DNA of 64,000 nt from Pontiella desulfatans (GTDB lineage: Bacteria; Verrucomicrobiota; Kiritimatiellia; Kiritimatiellales; Pontiellaceae): the NCBI RefSeq assembly GCF_900890425.1, contig NZ_CAAHFG010000001.1, forward strand, positions 1,860,001 through 1,924,000. The letters are read 5' to 3'. Below are positions 36,138 to 47,512 of this stretch, piece after piece. Position 1 is the stretch's first letter. The number at the start of each line of letters is the position of its first letter. A program made the position numbers and the translations under genes. The notes under the pieces are model-generated. The model saw only the letters and a list, made by a program, of their open reading frames with translations, searched no databases and had not been told where the DNA came from.

Positions 36138-39100
36138 CTACGGGTTCACAACCCGAAGCACGTTGCCGGCGGTCGCCTTGATGCGGTAAAAGCCTTCCTG
36201 CTGCGACTCCGGCACCACCTCGACATTGTTGGTTCCGCCGCTTCCGCCGAAACGCTTCAGCACGTTCCATTCGTTGGTCAACGACGGTGTGTATTCAACC
36301 CAATAGACGCGGCCGGACGCCGTTCCGACCGACAGCATGCTGTGCAGCATGCCGCCGTCCAGCCAATTGCTGGTTCCCCAGCCAAATCGACTGCCCGCAT
36401 CGTCCGGGCGGGTGCCGAAAACATATTCCGCATAATCGGAATAGCCGTCGCTGTCGGCGTCCGCAACCGTATTGCTGACCGATGCATTCAACGAATAAAG
36501 CTGTTCCCAATCATCCGGTAGGCCGTCGCCATCGGAATCTTTCGAGAATGGAGCGCTGTCAGACATATCGTTCACGCCATCGCCGTCCGCATCGTTCAAC
36601 GCCGGATCATCCACCACTATCTCCGCCTTGATGCGGTAATATTGGTTTTCGAATGCCGCCGCATCCGGATCGATCAGCAGCATATTGGTGCCCGTTCCAA
36701 AAAACCGCACCAACTCCACCCAATTGGATGTTGTCAGATCGTCCGTTCCTTCGATGGCATACCACCGCTTTTCGCACGACCGCACATCCAGCTTCATGCC
36801 GCCTTCCAGCATCCGGCACTCCAGCACCCGCCCATCCAAACCATTCGTCGGACTGGTGCCAAAAACATATTCCATAAAATTGCTCTGACCATCACCATCC
36901 GGATCCGCATCGCGCCCCATCTGCGTCGCGGAATATCCGCTTCCGGCGAAAGCTATGGACTGCCATGTAACATAGGGATCAAGAGCGGGAATCATCTCAC
37001 ACGGATATCCCTTCCACGTCGGTGTGGTGAATCCTTCCGCGCCTTCATAAAAACAGACCTTGAAACCGGATGCTGCGCCATCAAACACACTCGAACCAAA
37101 CTCTGTCGGCGCATCCCCAGTAAAGGTCGCGTTCGTCAGGCTGTCACAACTTAAAAATGCACCGTAGCCGACGTTGGTTACACTAGAACCAACGATCACG
37201 CTCATTAGGCTGACGCAATCTCTAAACACAAAGCTGCGGAAAGAGGTAACACTGTCGGGAATAATGATGCTCTCAAGACTGGTGCACCTTTGAAACGCAT
37301 CGGAGCCGATGCAGGCGACACTGTCTGGAATGATGACATTTGTTAGGTTAGTGCAAAACTGAAACGTGCTATCACTAATGGCGGTGAGACTAGCCTCGAT
37401 CATGACGTTCGCAAGGCTATCGCATCCACTGAACGCATATTCGCCAAGTTTGGTGACACTGGCGGGAATGGTGACACTCGTTAGACCGTCGCATCCACTG
37501 AACGCATATTCGCCAAGACTGGTTACGCTGGAGGGAATGGTAACGTCCATCAGATTGTTGCAGCCATAAAACGCACTGCGGCCAATGGTGGATACGCTAT
37601 CGGCGATGTTAATGGACGAAAGGCTGTCGCAGTTGGAAAACGCTCTCTCTCCGATATGGGTAACGCTGGGGGGAATCATATAGCTCGTGTCGCTGATTCC
37701 GGCAGGATAGCCGATGAGCTCATCCCGGTTTTTGCTGAATAAAACGCCGTCCACACTGCAGTAAGCTGGATTGGCCGCATCGACACTAATATGCATAAGG
37801 CTGGAGCAAGAGTTAAAGGGGTTATATCCAATGGTCGTGACACTATCGGGAATGGACACGCTTGTCAGACTCCAGCACTCGCCAAACGCTTCATTACCGA
37901 TGTTCGTGACGCTAGTTCCAATCATGATGTTCGTCAGGCCAACAGAGTAGAAAAACGCCCACTCACCGATAGTCGTGACGCTATCGGGAATGATGACATT
38001 CGTCAGATTATCGCAACCGGAAAATGCATCTCTACCAATAGTGATAACGCCGGAGGGGATGGTCACGTCTGTCAGACGATAGCAACAAAAAAACGCACTG
38101 TTTCCGATCGCTGTGACCGGATACCCTTCAATGGTGGAAGGAATGGCCAGCGATCCCAAAGTACTCCAATCGCAGTCCATAATGGTGACTTCACCATCGG
38201 TTATGCTCCATTCCAGCACGGACAATGCATCCAGAATGGGAACCAGCATTTCGCAGGGATAGCCATTCCACTCCGGTGACGTGAATCCTTCTGCCTCTGC
38301 ACCATATTGAATAGTAAAACTGGTTGGGGTGCCCGCAAATACATTAGCTCCAAAGGAACTCGGCGCATCACCGGCAAAGGTCGCGTTCGTCAAGCTGGAA
38401 CAATAACTGAAAGCGGAATCGCCAATGTTGGTGACGCTGGCAGGGATCGTCACACCGGTCAGATCATCACAATGGCGAAACGCCCAGTCGCTAAGGCTTG
38501 TAACCGGATAACCTTCAATGGCAGAGGGGATGACGAACGAACCGGACGCACTGGCATCGCAGTCCGTGATGGTTACCTCACCATTGGAAATGCTGTATAG
38601 CACCTCGCCAACAGGCTGATTGAAGGCCCAAAGAATTGGATAGTCGCCATTCATTGCCCAGATCTCAACAAAATCCCAGCCAACGAACGTGCCAGGCCAT
38701 TGCATATCGGCCGTCGACCGAGCATTGCCCCCATCGCTAACATTAAGCCCCGAAAGCTCCGCATCCCAAAAACAGTTAGCAATAGTATCCCCCGATCTTC
38801 CGCAAAATCCTCCATTGCCATCGCCACCAGAAGCCGTACCGGTCGAGTAACAGTTTTCTATCCTTGCCTTGCTGTAATAATTTACACCGCAGAAACCTCC
38901 AACATAATCATTGTTACCAGCCACTACCCCCTGAGCATCACCAGTAGCGTAGCAGTTTAATATGGTAGAAGCAGACGACGTTGTTGCCTCGTTTTTTCCG
39001 CAAAATCCTCCGGCAGCCTGTCCTCCCCGCACAGATCCCGTGGCGAATGAATTCCTGATCATTCCATGGTAGTTATATCCACAAAGACCTCCGGCGGATA

Positions 39101-39764
39101 GCATCCCCCAATAACCATCATAATAAACCGACCCCGATGCGAAACAGTATTCGATTGTCCCCAAATTCCACCCGCAAAGGCCGCCGACATGTGTCTTATA
39201 GCCACCCTTCACCGAACAGGTTGCAGAGCACCCGGCAATCCAACCATAATTCTCGCCACAAATCCCTCCCACATGTCTCGTCGATGTACTGGAAGAAGAG
39301 TAGCGAACTTCTCCGTCCCCAACATGACAGTTCACAATCTGACCATAATTAAACGCACATATCCCCCCTCCGTTTGCAGAACTTGTAAAATCGATGGCTT
39401 CTACGCCCAGGTTTCTGACGGTTGCGTCATAATAGATAGAGCCGAATATTCCGCCGAGCGTGTCACGAAGGGTAACATTGCGAAGTACATGCCCACCGCC
39501 CTCAAAGACACCCTCGAACCGGGAAGCACCTGTGCCAATGGGAGTCCAGTAACGTCCCGAAAGATCGATGTCAGCAGTTAGTCGAGTATAATTACCCTCG
39601 CCCCAATAAGCCTCGTTAGAAGCATACGCTAAAAGGTCGTCCCGATCCTCGATCAGGAATGGATTACCTATCGTACCGTAACCGGGTATATTTCCGTTAG
39701 CTGCATTCGCCTCCATGTAAGATGATAGCACCACCAAACTGCAAATCATTTTCCAGATATTCAT
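36138..39764 (-). CDS. large secreted surface protein: GLUG repeats, LRR_5 repeats and calcium-binding-type C-terminus
   Basis: A 1208-residue protein. It has a signal peptide of about 21 residues, then GLUG-type repeats (GGICGENYGWIAGCSATCS-like, about 100-370), found in bacterial adhesins. From about 385 to 905 there are BspA-type LRR_5 repeats with the 23-residue pattern DSVTTIGxxAFxxCxSLT; several are near-identical, including two adjacent units about 69 bp apart at 37400-37545. The C-terminus has DxDGDGxxD motifs near 990 and 1085-1130, typical of calcium-binding surface linkers, and ends without an anchor I recognise. It is probably an adhesin or surface glycan-binding protein. Codon usage is less GC-rich than in neighbours. 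Confidence 0.85.
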   Translation of the reverse strand: MNIWKMICSLVVLSSYMEANAANGNIPGYGTIGNPFLIEDRDDLLAYASNEAYWGEGNYTRLTADIDLSGRYWTPIGTGASRFEGVFEGGGHVLRNVTLRDTLGGIFGSIYYDATVRNLGVEAIDFTSSANGGGICAFNYGQIVNCHVGDGEVRYSSSSTSTRHVGGICGENYGWIAGCSATCSVKGGYKTHVGGLCGWNLGTIEYCFASGSVYYDGYWGMLSAGGLCGYNYHGMIRNSFATGSVRGGQAAGGFCGKNEATTSSASTILNCYATGDAQGVVAGNNDYVGGFCGVNYYSKARIENCYSTGTASGGDGNGGFCGRSGDTIANCFWDAELSGLNVSDGGNARSTADMQWPGTFVGWDFVEIWAMNGDYPILWAFNQPVGEVLYSISNGEVTITDCDASASGSFVIPSAIEGYPVTSLSDWAFRHCDDLTGVTIPASVTNIGDSAFSYCSSLTNATFAGDAPSSFGANVFAGTPTSFTIQYGAEAEGFTSPEWNGYPCEMLVPILDALSVLEWSITDGEVTIMDCDWSTLGSLAIPSTIEGYPVTAIGNSAFFCCYRLTDVTIPSGVITIGRDAFSGCDNLTNVIIPDSVTTIGEWAFFYSVGLTNIMIGTSVTNIGNEAFGECWSLTSVSIPDSVTTIGYNPFNSCSSLMHISVDAANPAYCSVDGVLFSKNRDELIGYPAGISDTSYMIPPSVTHIGERAFSNCDSLSSINIADSVSTIGRSAFYGCNNLMDVTIPSSVTSLGEYAFSGCDGLTSVTIPASVTKLGEYAFSGCDSLANVMIEASLTAISDSTFQFCTNLTNVIIPDSVACIGSDAFQRCTSLESIIIPDSVTSFRSFVFRDCVSLMSVIVGSSVTNVGYGAFLSCDSLTNATFTGDAPTEFGSSVFDGAASGFKVCFYEGAEGFTTPTWKGYPCEMIPALDPYVTWQSIAFAGSGYSATQMGRDADPDGDGQSNFMEYVFGTSPTNGLDGRVLECRMLEGGMKLDVRSCEKRWYAIEGTDDLTTSNWVELVRFFGTGTNMLLIDPDAAAFENQYYRIKAEIVVDDPALNDADGDGVNDMSDSAPFSKDSDGDGLPDDWEQLYSLNASVSNTVADADSDGYSDYAEYVFGTRPDDAGSRFGWGTSNWLDGGMLHSMLSVGTASGRVYWVEYTPSLTNEWNVLKRFGGSGGTNNVEVVPESQQEGFYRIKATAGNVLRVVNP

Positions 39765-39790
39765 TTCTCTTTCTCCAATTAGTGATACTC

Positions 39791-39810
39791 CCTCGGGGCA
39801 AGCCCCGGGG
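39791..39810. repeat. GC-rich hairpin CCTCGGGGC-AA-GCCCCGGGG
   Basis: Nearly perfect self-complementary 20-mer just upstream of the surface-protein gene. It has no following T run, so it is more like a REP-type element than a terminator. Confidence 0.5.
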
Positions 39811-39865
39811 CATCTTAGCTCAGCTCAAAATCGAGCGGAGCGTTTCCTTGCTCCTAATAGATTTC

Positions 39866-39899
39866 CATCCTGCACATCCTAGTATCCTGTCTAAAAAAC
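39866..39899. repeat. dispersed 'ATCCTGT' repeat, copy 2
   Basis: CATCCTGCACATCCTAGTATCC-type string ending TCCTGTCTAAAAAAC, related to copy 1 at 36011. Confidence 0.5.
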
Positions 39900-40285
39900 G
39901 AGCGCTTTTAATGGATGCATTCTGTAAACGAGTAAAACAAGAGTTAGCCACCAGTCCTCCCGCATCGATAACAGGACTGTTATATCCGTCTTTTTCATGC
40001 TTTCACCTTGAAGCATACAACTTCATGCTGTTTGAATTACTATTTTAGATTTATAGAATGTATACATAATTTTCAAAGACGCAATGCACAATTCCATACA
40101 TGAAACATTGCTAACATTATCGTTTAGGTCGCAATATTGTGCAGTCTACGCAGGAGCACTATAAATTTGTGGGAGTTGTCTTATTACTTACAGGCTTATT
40201 AAGTAAAATATCTCAGCCGTTTTTACCACATGTGACATCCCACCGTCGCCAGACGATGGGCTTCGCTGCACATCAAGCTTTGCGC

Positions 40286-40492
40286 AGGGCTGATTCATAT
40301 GGAATCGCCAGGCGTTGCAGGGCATTGGTTTGGCCATCCGCCGCCGCCCGTAGAACGGTGCTCCGCGCCGTTTATCCGCTGGAGCAGCACGACGGAGCTT
40401 CCCATGCGGAATACACGGCGCGGAGCACCATGCTACCCTTTTCCGCAACCATCTGACCCCAAGCATATTGCCGTTCCACATGAATCAGCCCT
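40286..40492. mobile_element. possible MITE-like inverted-repeat element
   Basis: Terminal inverted repeats AGGGCTGATTCATATGGAA (40286-40304) and its complement at 40474-40492 match at 18 of 19 positions. An inner perfect 15-bp inverted repeat GGTGCTCCGCGCCGT lies at 40358-40372 and 40415-40429. Similar 10-mers AGCTTTGCGC (40276) and AGCTTTGTGC (40494) flank it like a target duplication. No transposase is encoded. The inner motif recurs at 46221. Confidence 0.45.
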
Positions 40493-40585
40493 GAGCTTTG
40501 TGCCCTTTCGCGATTTTACAATCGCGCTATCTAGGGTAGGTTTTGGATTCTACGTAGAATTATATGTGGAGAAAGCGGGGAAATA

Positions 40586-40772
40586 TTTTGACGGGATAAC
40601 AGGATAAACCGGATCAAATCCTGTAGATCAGCAGGGAAAGGCTTTTTTGGCATGGACTAGCAACGGTTTGTCGATTCCGACGGAGGGGCTGAAGGGAATT
40701 AGGAAGATCAACAGGATGGAGCGGCCTTCTAAGCAAAGTTATCCGGATGATCCTGTTATCCGGTCGAAAAAA
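40586..40772. repeat. paired inverted copies of the 'ATCCTGT' repeat
   Basis: TTTTGACGGGATAACAGGAT at 40586 and GATCCTGTTATCCGGTCGAA at 40750 are inverted copies, with inner AAATCCTGTAGATC and GATCAACAGGAT also inverted. The whole can fold on itself. Confidence 0.5.
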
Positions 40773-40808
40773 TACTGTTCACCATAAAAAAACACGGAGA
40801 ACCTAACC

Positions 40809-41189
40809 ATGAAACACATCATCAATACCGAAAACGCCCCCGCTCCAATCGGGCCCTATAGCCAGGCCGTAAAGAGCGGGCACCTGCTCTACACCTCCGG
40901 GCAGATTCCGATCGATCCCGCAACGGGCGACATGGTCGAGGGCGGAATCCGCGAGCAAAGCATCCAGGTGCTGGAAAACCTTAAGGCCGTGCTCGAGGCG
41001 GCCGGTGCCACACTCGACGATGCCATCAAAACCACGGTCTTCCTGGCCGACATGGGCGACTTCCCCGAGCTCAACACCATCTATGCCGAATACTTTGGCG
41101 AGGATAACGCACCGGCGCGCTCAACCATCCAGGTGGCCGCACTTCCAAAAGGGGCGTTGGTGGAAATCGAGCTGGTGGCCAAGGTTTGA
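40809..41189 (+). CDS. ridA: RidA family enamine/imine deaminase
   Basis: A 126-residue YjgF/YER057c/UK114 protein. It has the family N-terminus ENAPAPIGPYSQAV, the LYTSGQIPIDPATG block and the C-terminal APARSTIQVAALPKGALVEIE, in which Arg104 binds the substrate carboxylate. RidA hydrolyses reactive 2-aminoacrylate-type enamines made by PLP enzymes. It acts as a cytoplasmic trimer. ATG has GGAGAACC upstream. It is isolated between repeat-rich intergenic regions. Confidence 0.95.
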   Translation: MKHIINTENAPAPIGPYSQAVKSGHLLYTSGQIPIDPATGDMVEGGIREQSIQVLENLKAVLEAAGATLDDAIKTTVFLADMGDFPELNTIYAEYFGEDNAPARSTIQVAALPKGALVEIELVAKV

Positions 41190-41274
41190 AGCTTCCTGCC
41201 GCAGGTATATACCTCAGGGAACCTAGTACCGTGTACCACCTAAATTTTTGCATAAGCAGACTTCCAATATTTTG

Positions 41275-41370
41275 AACCACTAATCTTCACTAATTGACAC
41301 TAATCAACAGTAGCGGATTCGCAGCCTATAATAATAATTAGTGGTGATTAGTGTGAATTAGTGGTTTGTT
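41275..41370. repeat. imperfect inverted repeat 'CACTAAT' element
   Basis: The left arm begins AACCACTAATCTTCACTAATT and the right arm ends AATTAGTGGTTTGTT, with repeated CACTAAT/ATTAGTG units. It can fold into a long AT-rich hairpin. Confidence 0.55.
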
Positions 41371-41428
41371 GATCCGGATATTTAAGGTTTCCAGTGCACT
41401 AGCGCGGAAAAGCCGCAACCAAATTGAA

Positions 41429-41475
41429 ACACAAAGGCACGAAGTGCACAAAGCTTAGTGTTCTTGGTGCCTTGA
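41429..41475. repeat. inverted repeat of the 'CAAAGGCAC' type
   Basis: CACAAAGGCACGAAG and CTTGGTGCCTTG arms around GCACAAAGCTTAGTG. It resembles the 'ACCACAGAGGCACAGAG' palindromes common in environmental bacterial genomes and the element at 62598. Confidence 0.5.
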
Positions 41476-41539
41476 GCATAGCGGGTGTTTAACACGCACG
41501 CAGATAACAAGAAATTCAGTTCATTCAGAAAAAGAAGTT

Positions 41540-42595
41540 ATGCCACGGAAGAAGATCATTCAAATCATACTCGGGTTGGTGCTTGTCCTTGTGCTGGGGA
41601 TTGGTGGCTACCTGCGTTCGCAGGTGATCGTCAACCCGGCCCATTGGGGCGAGACCATGGGCACGGGCTACAGCATTAAAATCACTGGAAAGGTGAAGCA
41701 GTCCAAGCTGCAGGAACTGACCCGGAGCATCGACGACCGCTTGGCCGAGATCAACCGGCAGATGTCGACCTGGGATCCGGAAAGCGAGATTTCGCGTTTC
41801 AACCATTCGGACTCGCTGGAACCGTTTGAATGTTCGGATGGGTTTGTTGAGGTGGTGCGTCGCGCGCTGGAGTTATCCGAATCAACCGGCGGAGCGTTCG
41901 ACCCCACCCTCCAGCCGCTGCTGAACCTGTGGGGCTTCGGCAGCGAGGCGGACGGGCAACGCGTTCCGACCGATGCCGAAATTGCGGCCATCCGGGAAAC
42001 CATCGGCTGGCGAATGCTGACGGTCGAAGGGCGTGCGTTGCGAAAAGCGGAACCCGGGCTGTCGCTGGCGCTTGGCGCCATCGCCAAGGGCTATGGCGTT
42101 GATGCCCTGGCCAAAATCCTCAAAGACGCAGGGTTTGAAAACTGGTTTGTCGAGATTGGCGGCGAGGTCTTGGTCCGGGGCCTGAACCCCGATGGCGTCC
42201 CCTGGAAAATCGGCATCCAGTTCCCGACCACGAATCCCATGGACCAAAGCCTGCAGGGCATTGTTCACTTGACCGAAGGCGCAATTGCAACCTCGGGCGA
42301 CTACCGCAACTATGTCAGGGAAAACGACGAAATCTATTCCCACATTCTCGACCCGCGCTCGGGCCGCGCGGTTCGTTCGGACACCGCAAGCGTCAGCGTT
42401 ATGGCGGCCAATTGCATGGATGCCGATGGAATTGCAACGGCGCTTTTCGTACTGGGAGCCGACGAGGGGATCGCCTGGGTGGAGGGGGAAACCGGAGTCG
42501 AGGCCATGTTTCTGCTGCGCGACGACGACGGCCAAATAATCGAAAGATTTAGTTCGGGATTCCAGAAGGCCACTCGCTATAATCCCGCGCTTTAA
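41540..42595 (+). CDS. apbE: FAD:protein FMN transferase (ApbE)
   Basis: A 351-residue ApbE. An N-terminal transmembrane/signal helix (residues 6-24) places it outside the inner membrane. AHWGETMGTGYSIK starts the domain, and LALGAIAKGYGVDAL, GGEVLVRGLNPDGVPWKIGI and ATSGDYRNYV are the FAD and Mg-binding blocks. It covalently attaches FMN to Thr of proteins such as NqrB/NqrC or RnfD/RnfG, none of which lies in the window. It is followed 25 bp later by a LysM lipoprotein gene. Confidence 0.93.
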   Translation: MPRKKIIQIILGLVLVLVLGIGGYLRSQVIVNPAHWGETMGTGYSIKITGKVKQSKLQELTRSIDDRLAEINRQMSTWDPESEISRFNHSDSLEPFECSDGFVEVVRRALELSESTGGAFDPTLQPLLNLWGFGSEADGQRVPTDAEIAAIRETIGWRMLTVEGRALRKAEPGLSLALGAIAKGYGVDALAKILKDAGFENWFVEIGGEVLVRGLNPDGVPWKIGIQFPTTNPMDQSLQGIVHLTEGAIATSGDYRNYVRENDEIYSHILDPRSGRAVRSDTASVSVMAANCMDADGIATALFVLGADEGIAWVEGETGVEAMFLLRDDDGQIIERFSSGFQKATRYNPAL

Positions 42596-42620
42596 ATGAC
42601 GAACCATTTCAGGAGTAATG

Positions 42621-43376
42621 ATGCAAAAGAGTTTTCTGCCGTTGTTGGCCGCCGTCGTGGTGTTGGCCGGATGTGAAAAAGACAACCAGTCGATCGAGGC
42701 CCGCGAAGAGCGCGACCCGAGCGTCAGCGCCGGCCAAACCTATATGGATGAGGGCGACTACGAAAAGGCGATTACCGAGTTCAAGAAAGCCCTGGACAAC
42801 GAACCTCGCATGGCGCGCCCGCACCTCGAACTGGCGACCATCTATCAGAACTACCAACTCAACCCCATTCACGCCATCTACCATTACGACCGCTATCTCG
42901 AGCTCCGGCCGGATTCCGAAAAGACCGCGTTCATTAACGAGCAGAAGCAGAAGGTCTTCAACAAGTTCGCGGAATCCCTGATCAACAGCGTGCCACAGGT
43001 TAAGCAGGTGATGCAGGAACGCAATCAGCTGATCCAGCAAAACACCGAACTCAAGCGGCAACTGGCCACGGCCTTGAATACCCAGAAAGCAACGTCCGCC
43101 CCGGCTCCGGGAACCAAGCAGACCGCCACGCAGACCATTCCGAAAACCGCAAAGCCGGTTGCACAAGCCACTGCCCCTTCCCCGGCGACCTCCGCCTCGG
43201 GCAAGCACCAGATCTATCATGTGGTCGCCGGCGACACCCTGTCGAAGATCGCCAACAAGTTCTACCAGGACTCCGGCAAGTGGGACGTCATCTTCGAAGC
43301 CAATCGCGACACCATGCGTACGGCCGGCGATCTCAAGGTGGGCCAAACCATCGTCATTCCCGCCATCGGGAACTAA
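42621..43376 (+). CDS. TPR/LysM lipoprotein
   Basis: A 251-residue lipoprotein. ATG at 42621 (also 42618) follows AGGAG. The lipobox is VLAGC near residue 18. One to two TPR units (DEGDYEKAITEFKKALDNEPRM) are followed by a coiled helix region (KQVMQERNQLIQQN), a Pro/Thr/Ala-rich linker (about 145-190) and a C-terminal LysM domain (YHVVAGDTLSKIANKFY to VGQTIVIPAIGN). It should sit in the outer or inner membrane and bind peptidoglycan. It probably shares a transcript with apbE. Confidence 0.85.
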   Translation: MQKSFLPLLAAVVVLAGCEKDNQSIEAREERDPSVSAGQTYMDEGDYEKAITEFKKALDNEPRMARPHLELATIYQNYQLNPIHAIYHYDRYLELRPDSEKTAFINEQKQKVFNKFAESLINSVPQVKQVMQERNQLIQQNTELKRQLATALNTQKATSAPAPGTKQTATQTIPKTAKPVAQATAPSPATSASGKHQIYHVVAGDTLSKIANKFYQDSGKWDVIFEANRDTMRTAGDLKVGQTIVIPAIGN

Positions 43377-43548
43377 CGCCTGGCCTCCCGATCTTTCTGG
43401 GGCGGGCTTCGCTCCGCCTCCTCCAACCATCCTTCCTTCGCACAGGGCCGTGTTTTGCATTTGCGAACAACGGGGCTTGCATCGCATGGGGGGCTGGGCT
43501 ACTTAAGGTGCCATTGATTCACTTGATTAACAAAGGGTTTAAAAAAAA

Positions 43549-46020
<2,472 letters not shown>

Positions 46021-46043
46021 CCGGGAATCCAGATGGTTTGATG

Positions 46044-46079
46044 CGCGCCGGTTGCCTCTGTTGCGACCGGCGCGTTTTT
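46044..46079 (+). terminator. rho-independent terminator after glgP
   Basis: Perfect 9-bp stem CGCGCCGGT/ACCGGCGCG with T run. Confidence 0.92.
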
Positions 46080-46220
46080 ATGGTTCTTCACGGAAATGCT
46101 TTTCCCCCGGGAACCGTGCGCAGAATCTCTTCAGGTATCATTCTCGGCAAAGCGCAACTTTCAACCACGGAACGCACGTCGCTGGGCACGCAGCATACGC
46201 GTCTATCGGCGTCGACCGTG

Positions 46221-46241
46221 GAACGGTGCTCCGCGCCGTTT
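46221..46241. repeat. dispersed 21-bp repeat GAACGGTGCTCC...GCCGTTT
   Basis: Identical 21-mer at 40353-40373 inside the possible MITE. Starts GAACGGTGCTCC and ends CGCGCCGTTT. Confidence 0.6.
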
Positions 46242-46271
46242 TGTTTCACCGAAGCGGGAAAAGAACCCACA

Positions 46272-46315
46272 GATGTTGCAGTTATGCTGACGGCCGTCAG
46301 TTTAACTGCAACATC
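46272..46315. repeat. 44-bp palindrome, core CTGACGGCCGTCAG
   Basis: Arms GATGTTGCAGTT / AACTGCAACATC with three intervening bases each (ATG / TTT) around the core. It lies between two convergent 3' ends (glgP and murB), where a bidirectional terminator is expected. Confidence 0.8.
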
Positions 46316-46464
46316 ATGTGGTGGGTTTCGATCTGTTCCCGAGTCGAATTCAGAGGGGTTCGGAAGTGCATGCGGGGATCCCCGGCAGGAAACAGCGCCC
46401 TGTTTTTCCAGCTCAAGACGCTCTTCCGCGAAGAGGTGTTTTTATGGCGGTTGCGATGGAGGAT

Positions 46465-46486
46465 ATCATACTTGCATAAGTATGAT
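46465..46486. repeat. 22-bp stem-loop ATCATACTT-GCAT-AAGTATGAT
   Basis: Perfect 9-bp inverted repeat with 4-nt loop, 29 bp past the murB stop. It could stabilise or end the murB transcript. Confidence 0.5.
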
Positions 46487-46514
46487 GTTGGCGCTTCGGC
46501 CGGCAAAGGCGGGC

Positions 46515-47450
46515 CTAAAACCGACCGAGGAGCTTTATTTCCCGGACGAGTTCAAATCCGAATTTTTCGCGGACGGCGGCGATCATTTTTTCGGTGAGGT
46601 TGAAGACATCGGAGGCGGTTGCCTCGGGATCGGCGATGATGATGTTGGCGTGTTTTTCGAACAGGTGTGCTCCGCCAACCCGGAAATCCTTGGCGCCGGC
46701 CTCTTCCAGGAACCAACCGGCCGCCTGGCGACGTTCGGCGGCGGAGGTGGGTTCCACATTGCGGAAGACGCTTCCTGCGCATGGCATGGATTTCCAGTCG
46801 GGGTGTTTCGAACGCCGTAGCTCCATGATGCGTTCGCGTTCGTTTTGCATCGTTTCGAGGTCGGCCGGTTTGAGTTTCAGTACGGCATCGAGGATTATGG
46901 CGCCGGTCTGCTTCAGCATGGAGGAGCGATATTCGAATTGGAGTTTTTCGGCCTCCACCTCCCGCACTTCGCCCGTTGGCTCCATTAGGCGCACCGACTC
47001 CACCACATCGCCGATCTGCTGCCCAAACGCCCCGGCATTGCCGGCAATGGCACCGCCGATCGTTCCGGGAATACCGCTGCAGTAGGAGATGTCGCCCAGC
47101 CCACGCCCGATGGCCAAACGGGCAAGGTCGTCGAGCAAGGTGTTGCCGGAAACGCGGACGCGGCATCCCATGAATTCCACGGATGGATTCGTTTCGGAAC
47201 AATAGCGTAGCACCACCGAATCGAGTCCTTCGTCGGAGACCAGCAGGTTCGAACCCTGCCCGATTACGATGAAAGGGATGATTTCTGCGGCCAGCAACCC
47301 GGCGGCCGATGCGAGGCATTCCGGGGACGGGCATTCAACCAGGGCCGGGCAGGTTCCCCCCAACCGGAAGGTGGTGTAGTCGCCCAGGCGGGCGTTTTCC
47401 AAGAGGCGGACTTCGGATGGGAGTTGGTGGATAATGGATTCTATGATCAT
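46515..47450 (-). CDS. murB: UDP-N-acetylenolpyruvoylglucosamine reductase
   Basis: A 311-residue FAD enzyme reducing UDP-GlcNAc-enolpyruvate to UDP-MurNAc. TTFRLGGTCPALVE starts the FAD domain, VIGQGSNLLVSDEG and GIPGTIGGAIAGNAGAFG are canonical, and EYRSSMLK supplies the Arg/Tyr block. CAGSVFRN holds the catalytic Ser. The protein lacks the long Tyr-loop region of E. coli-type MurB, so it is type II-like. It is transcribed alone, divergent from the exonuclease gene. Confidence 0.95.
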   Translation of the reverse strand: MIIESIIHQLPSEVRLLENARLGDYTTFRLGGTCPALVECPSPECLASAAGLLAAEIIPFIVIGQGSNLLVSDEGLDSVVLRYCSETNPSVEFMGCRVRVSGNTLLDDLARLAIGRGLGDISYCSGIPGTIGGAIAGNAGAFGQQIGDVVESVRLMEPTGEVREVEAEKLQFEYRSSMLKQTGAIILDAVLKLKPADLETMQNERERIMELRRSKHPDWKSMPCAGSVFRNVEPTSAAERRQAAGWFLEEAGAKDFRVGGAHLFEKHANIIIADPEATASDVFNLTEKMIAAVREKFGFELVREIKLLGRF

Positions 47451-47512
47451 GGATTCTTTCGCAAATTTCTCGCCATGCTAATCATCGCCCCGCTAATTTC
47501 CAACCACTGGAG

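Larger units (their letters stand above)
39765..40808. other. 1-kb intergenic, repeat-rich region
   Basis: No gene is supported: the open frames here lack ribosome sites and protein-like composition. It contains a GC-rich hairpin (39791), dispersed repeats (39866, 40586, 40748), an AT-rich tract (about 40000-40140) and a possible inverted-repeat element (40286-40492). It separates the surface-protein gene from ridA. Confidence 0.65.
41190..41539. other. repeat-bearing intergenic region between ridA and apbE
   Basis: No gene is seen. It contains two imperfect inverted-repeat elements, listed at 41275 and 41429. Confidence 0.6.
46080..46514. other. intergenic region between glgP and murB (convergent)
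   Basis: No gene is supported. It carries a copy of the GAACGGTGCTCC repeat (46221), a 44-bp palindrome (46272), a short hairpin near 46429 followed by TTTTT, and a 22-bp palindrome (46465). Confidence 0.6.

Noticed and set aside
36138-39764. CRISPR-like or tandem array in the LRR gene region
   Set aside because: The periodic repeats are 69-bp coding units of LRR_5 repeats in an open frame. There are no spacers or cas genes.
40139-40607. Short open frames across the repeat-rich region before ridA
   Set aside because: They run through the inverted repeats on both strands and lack coding character.
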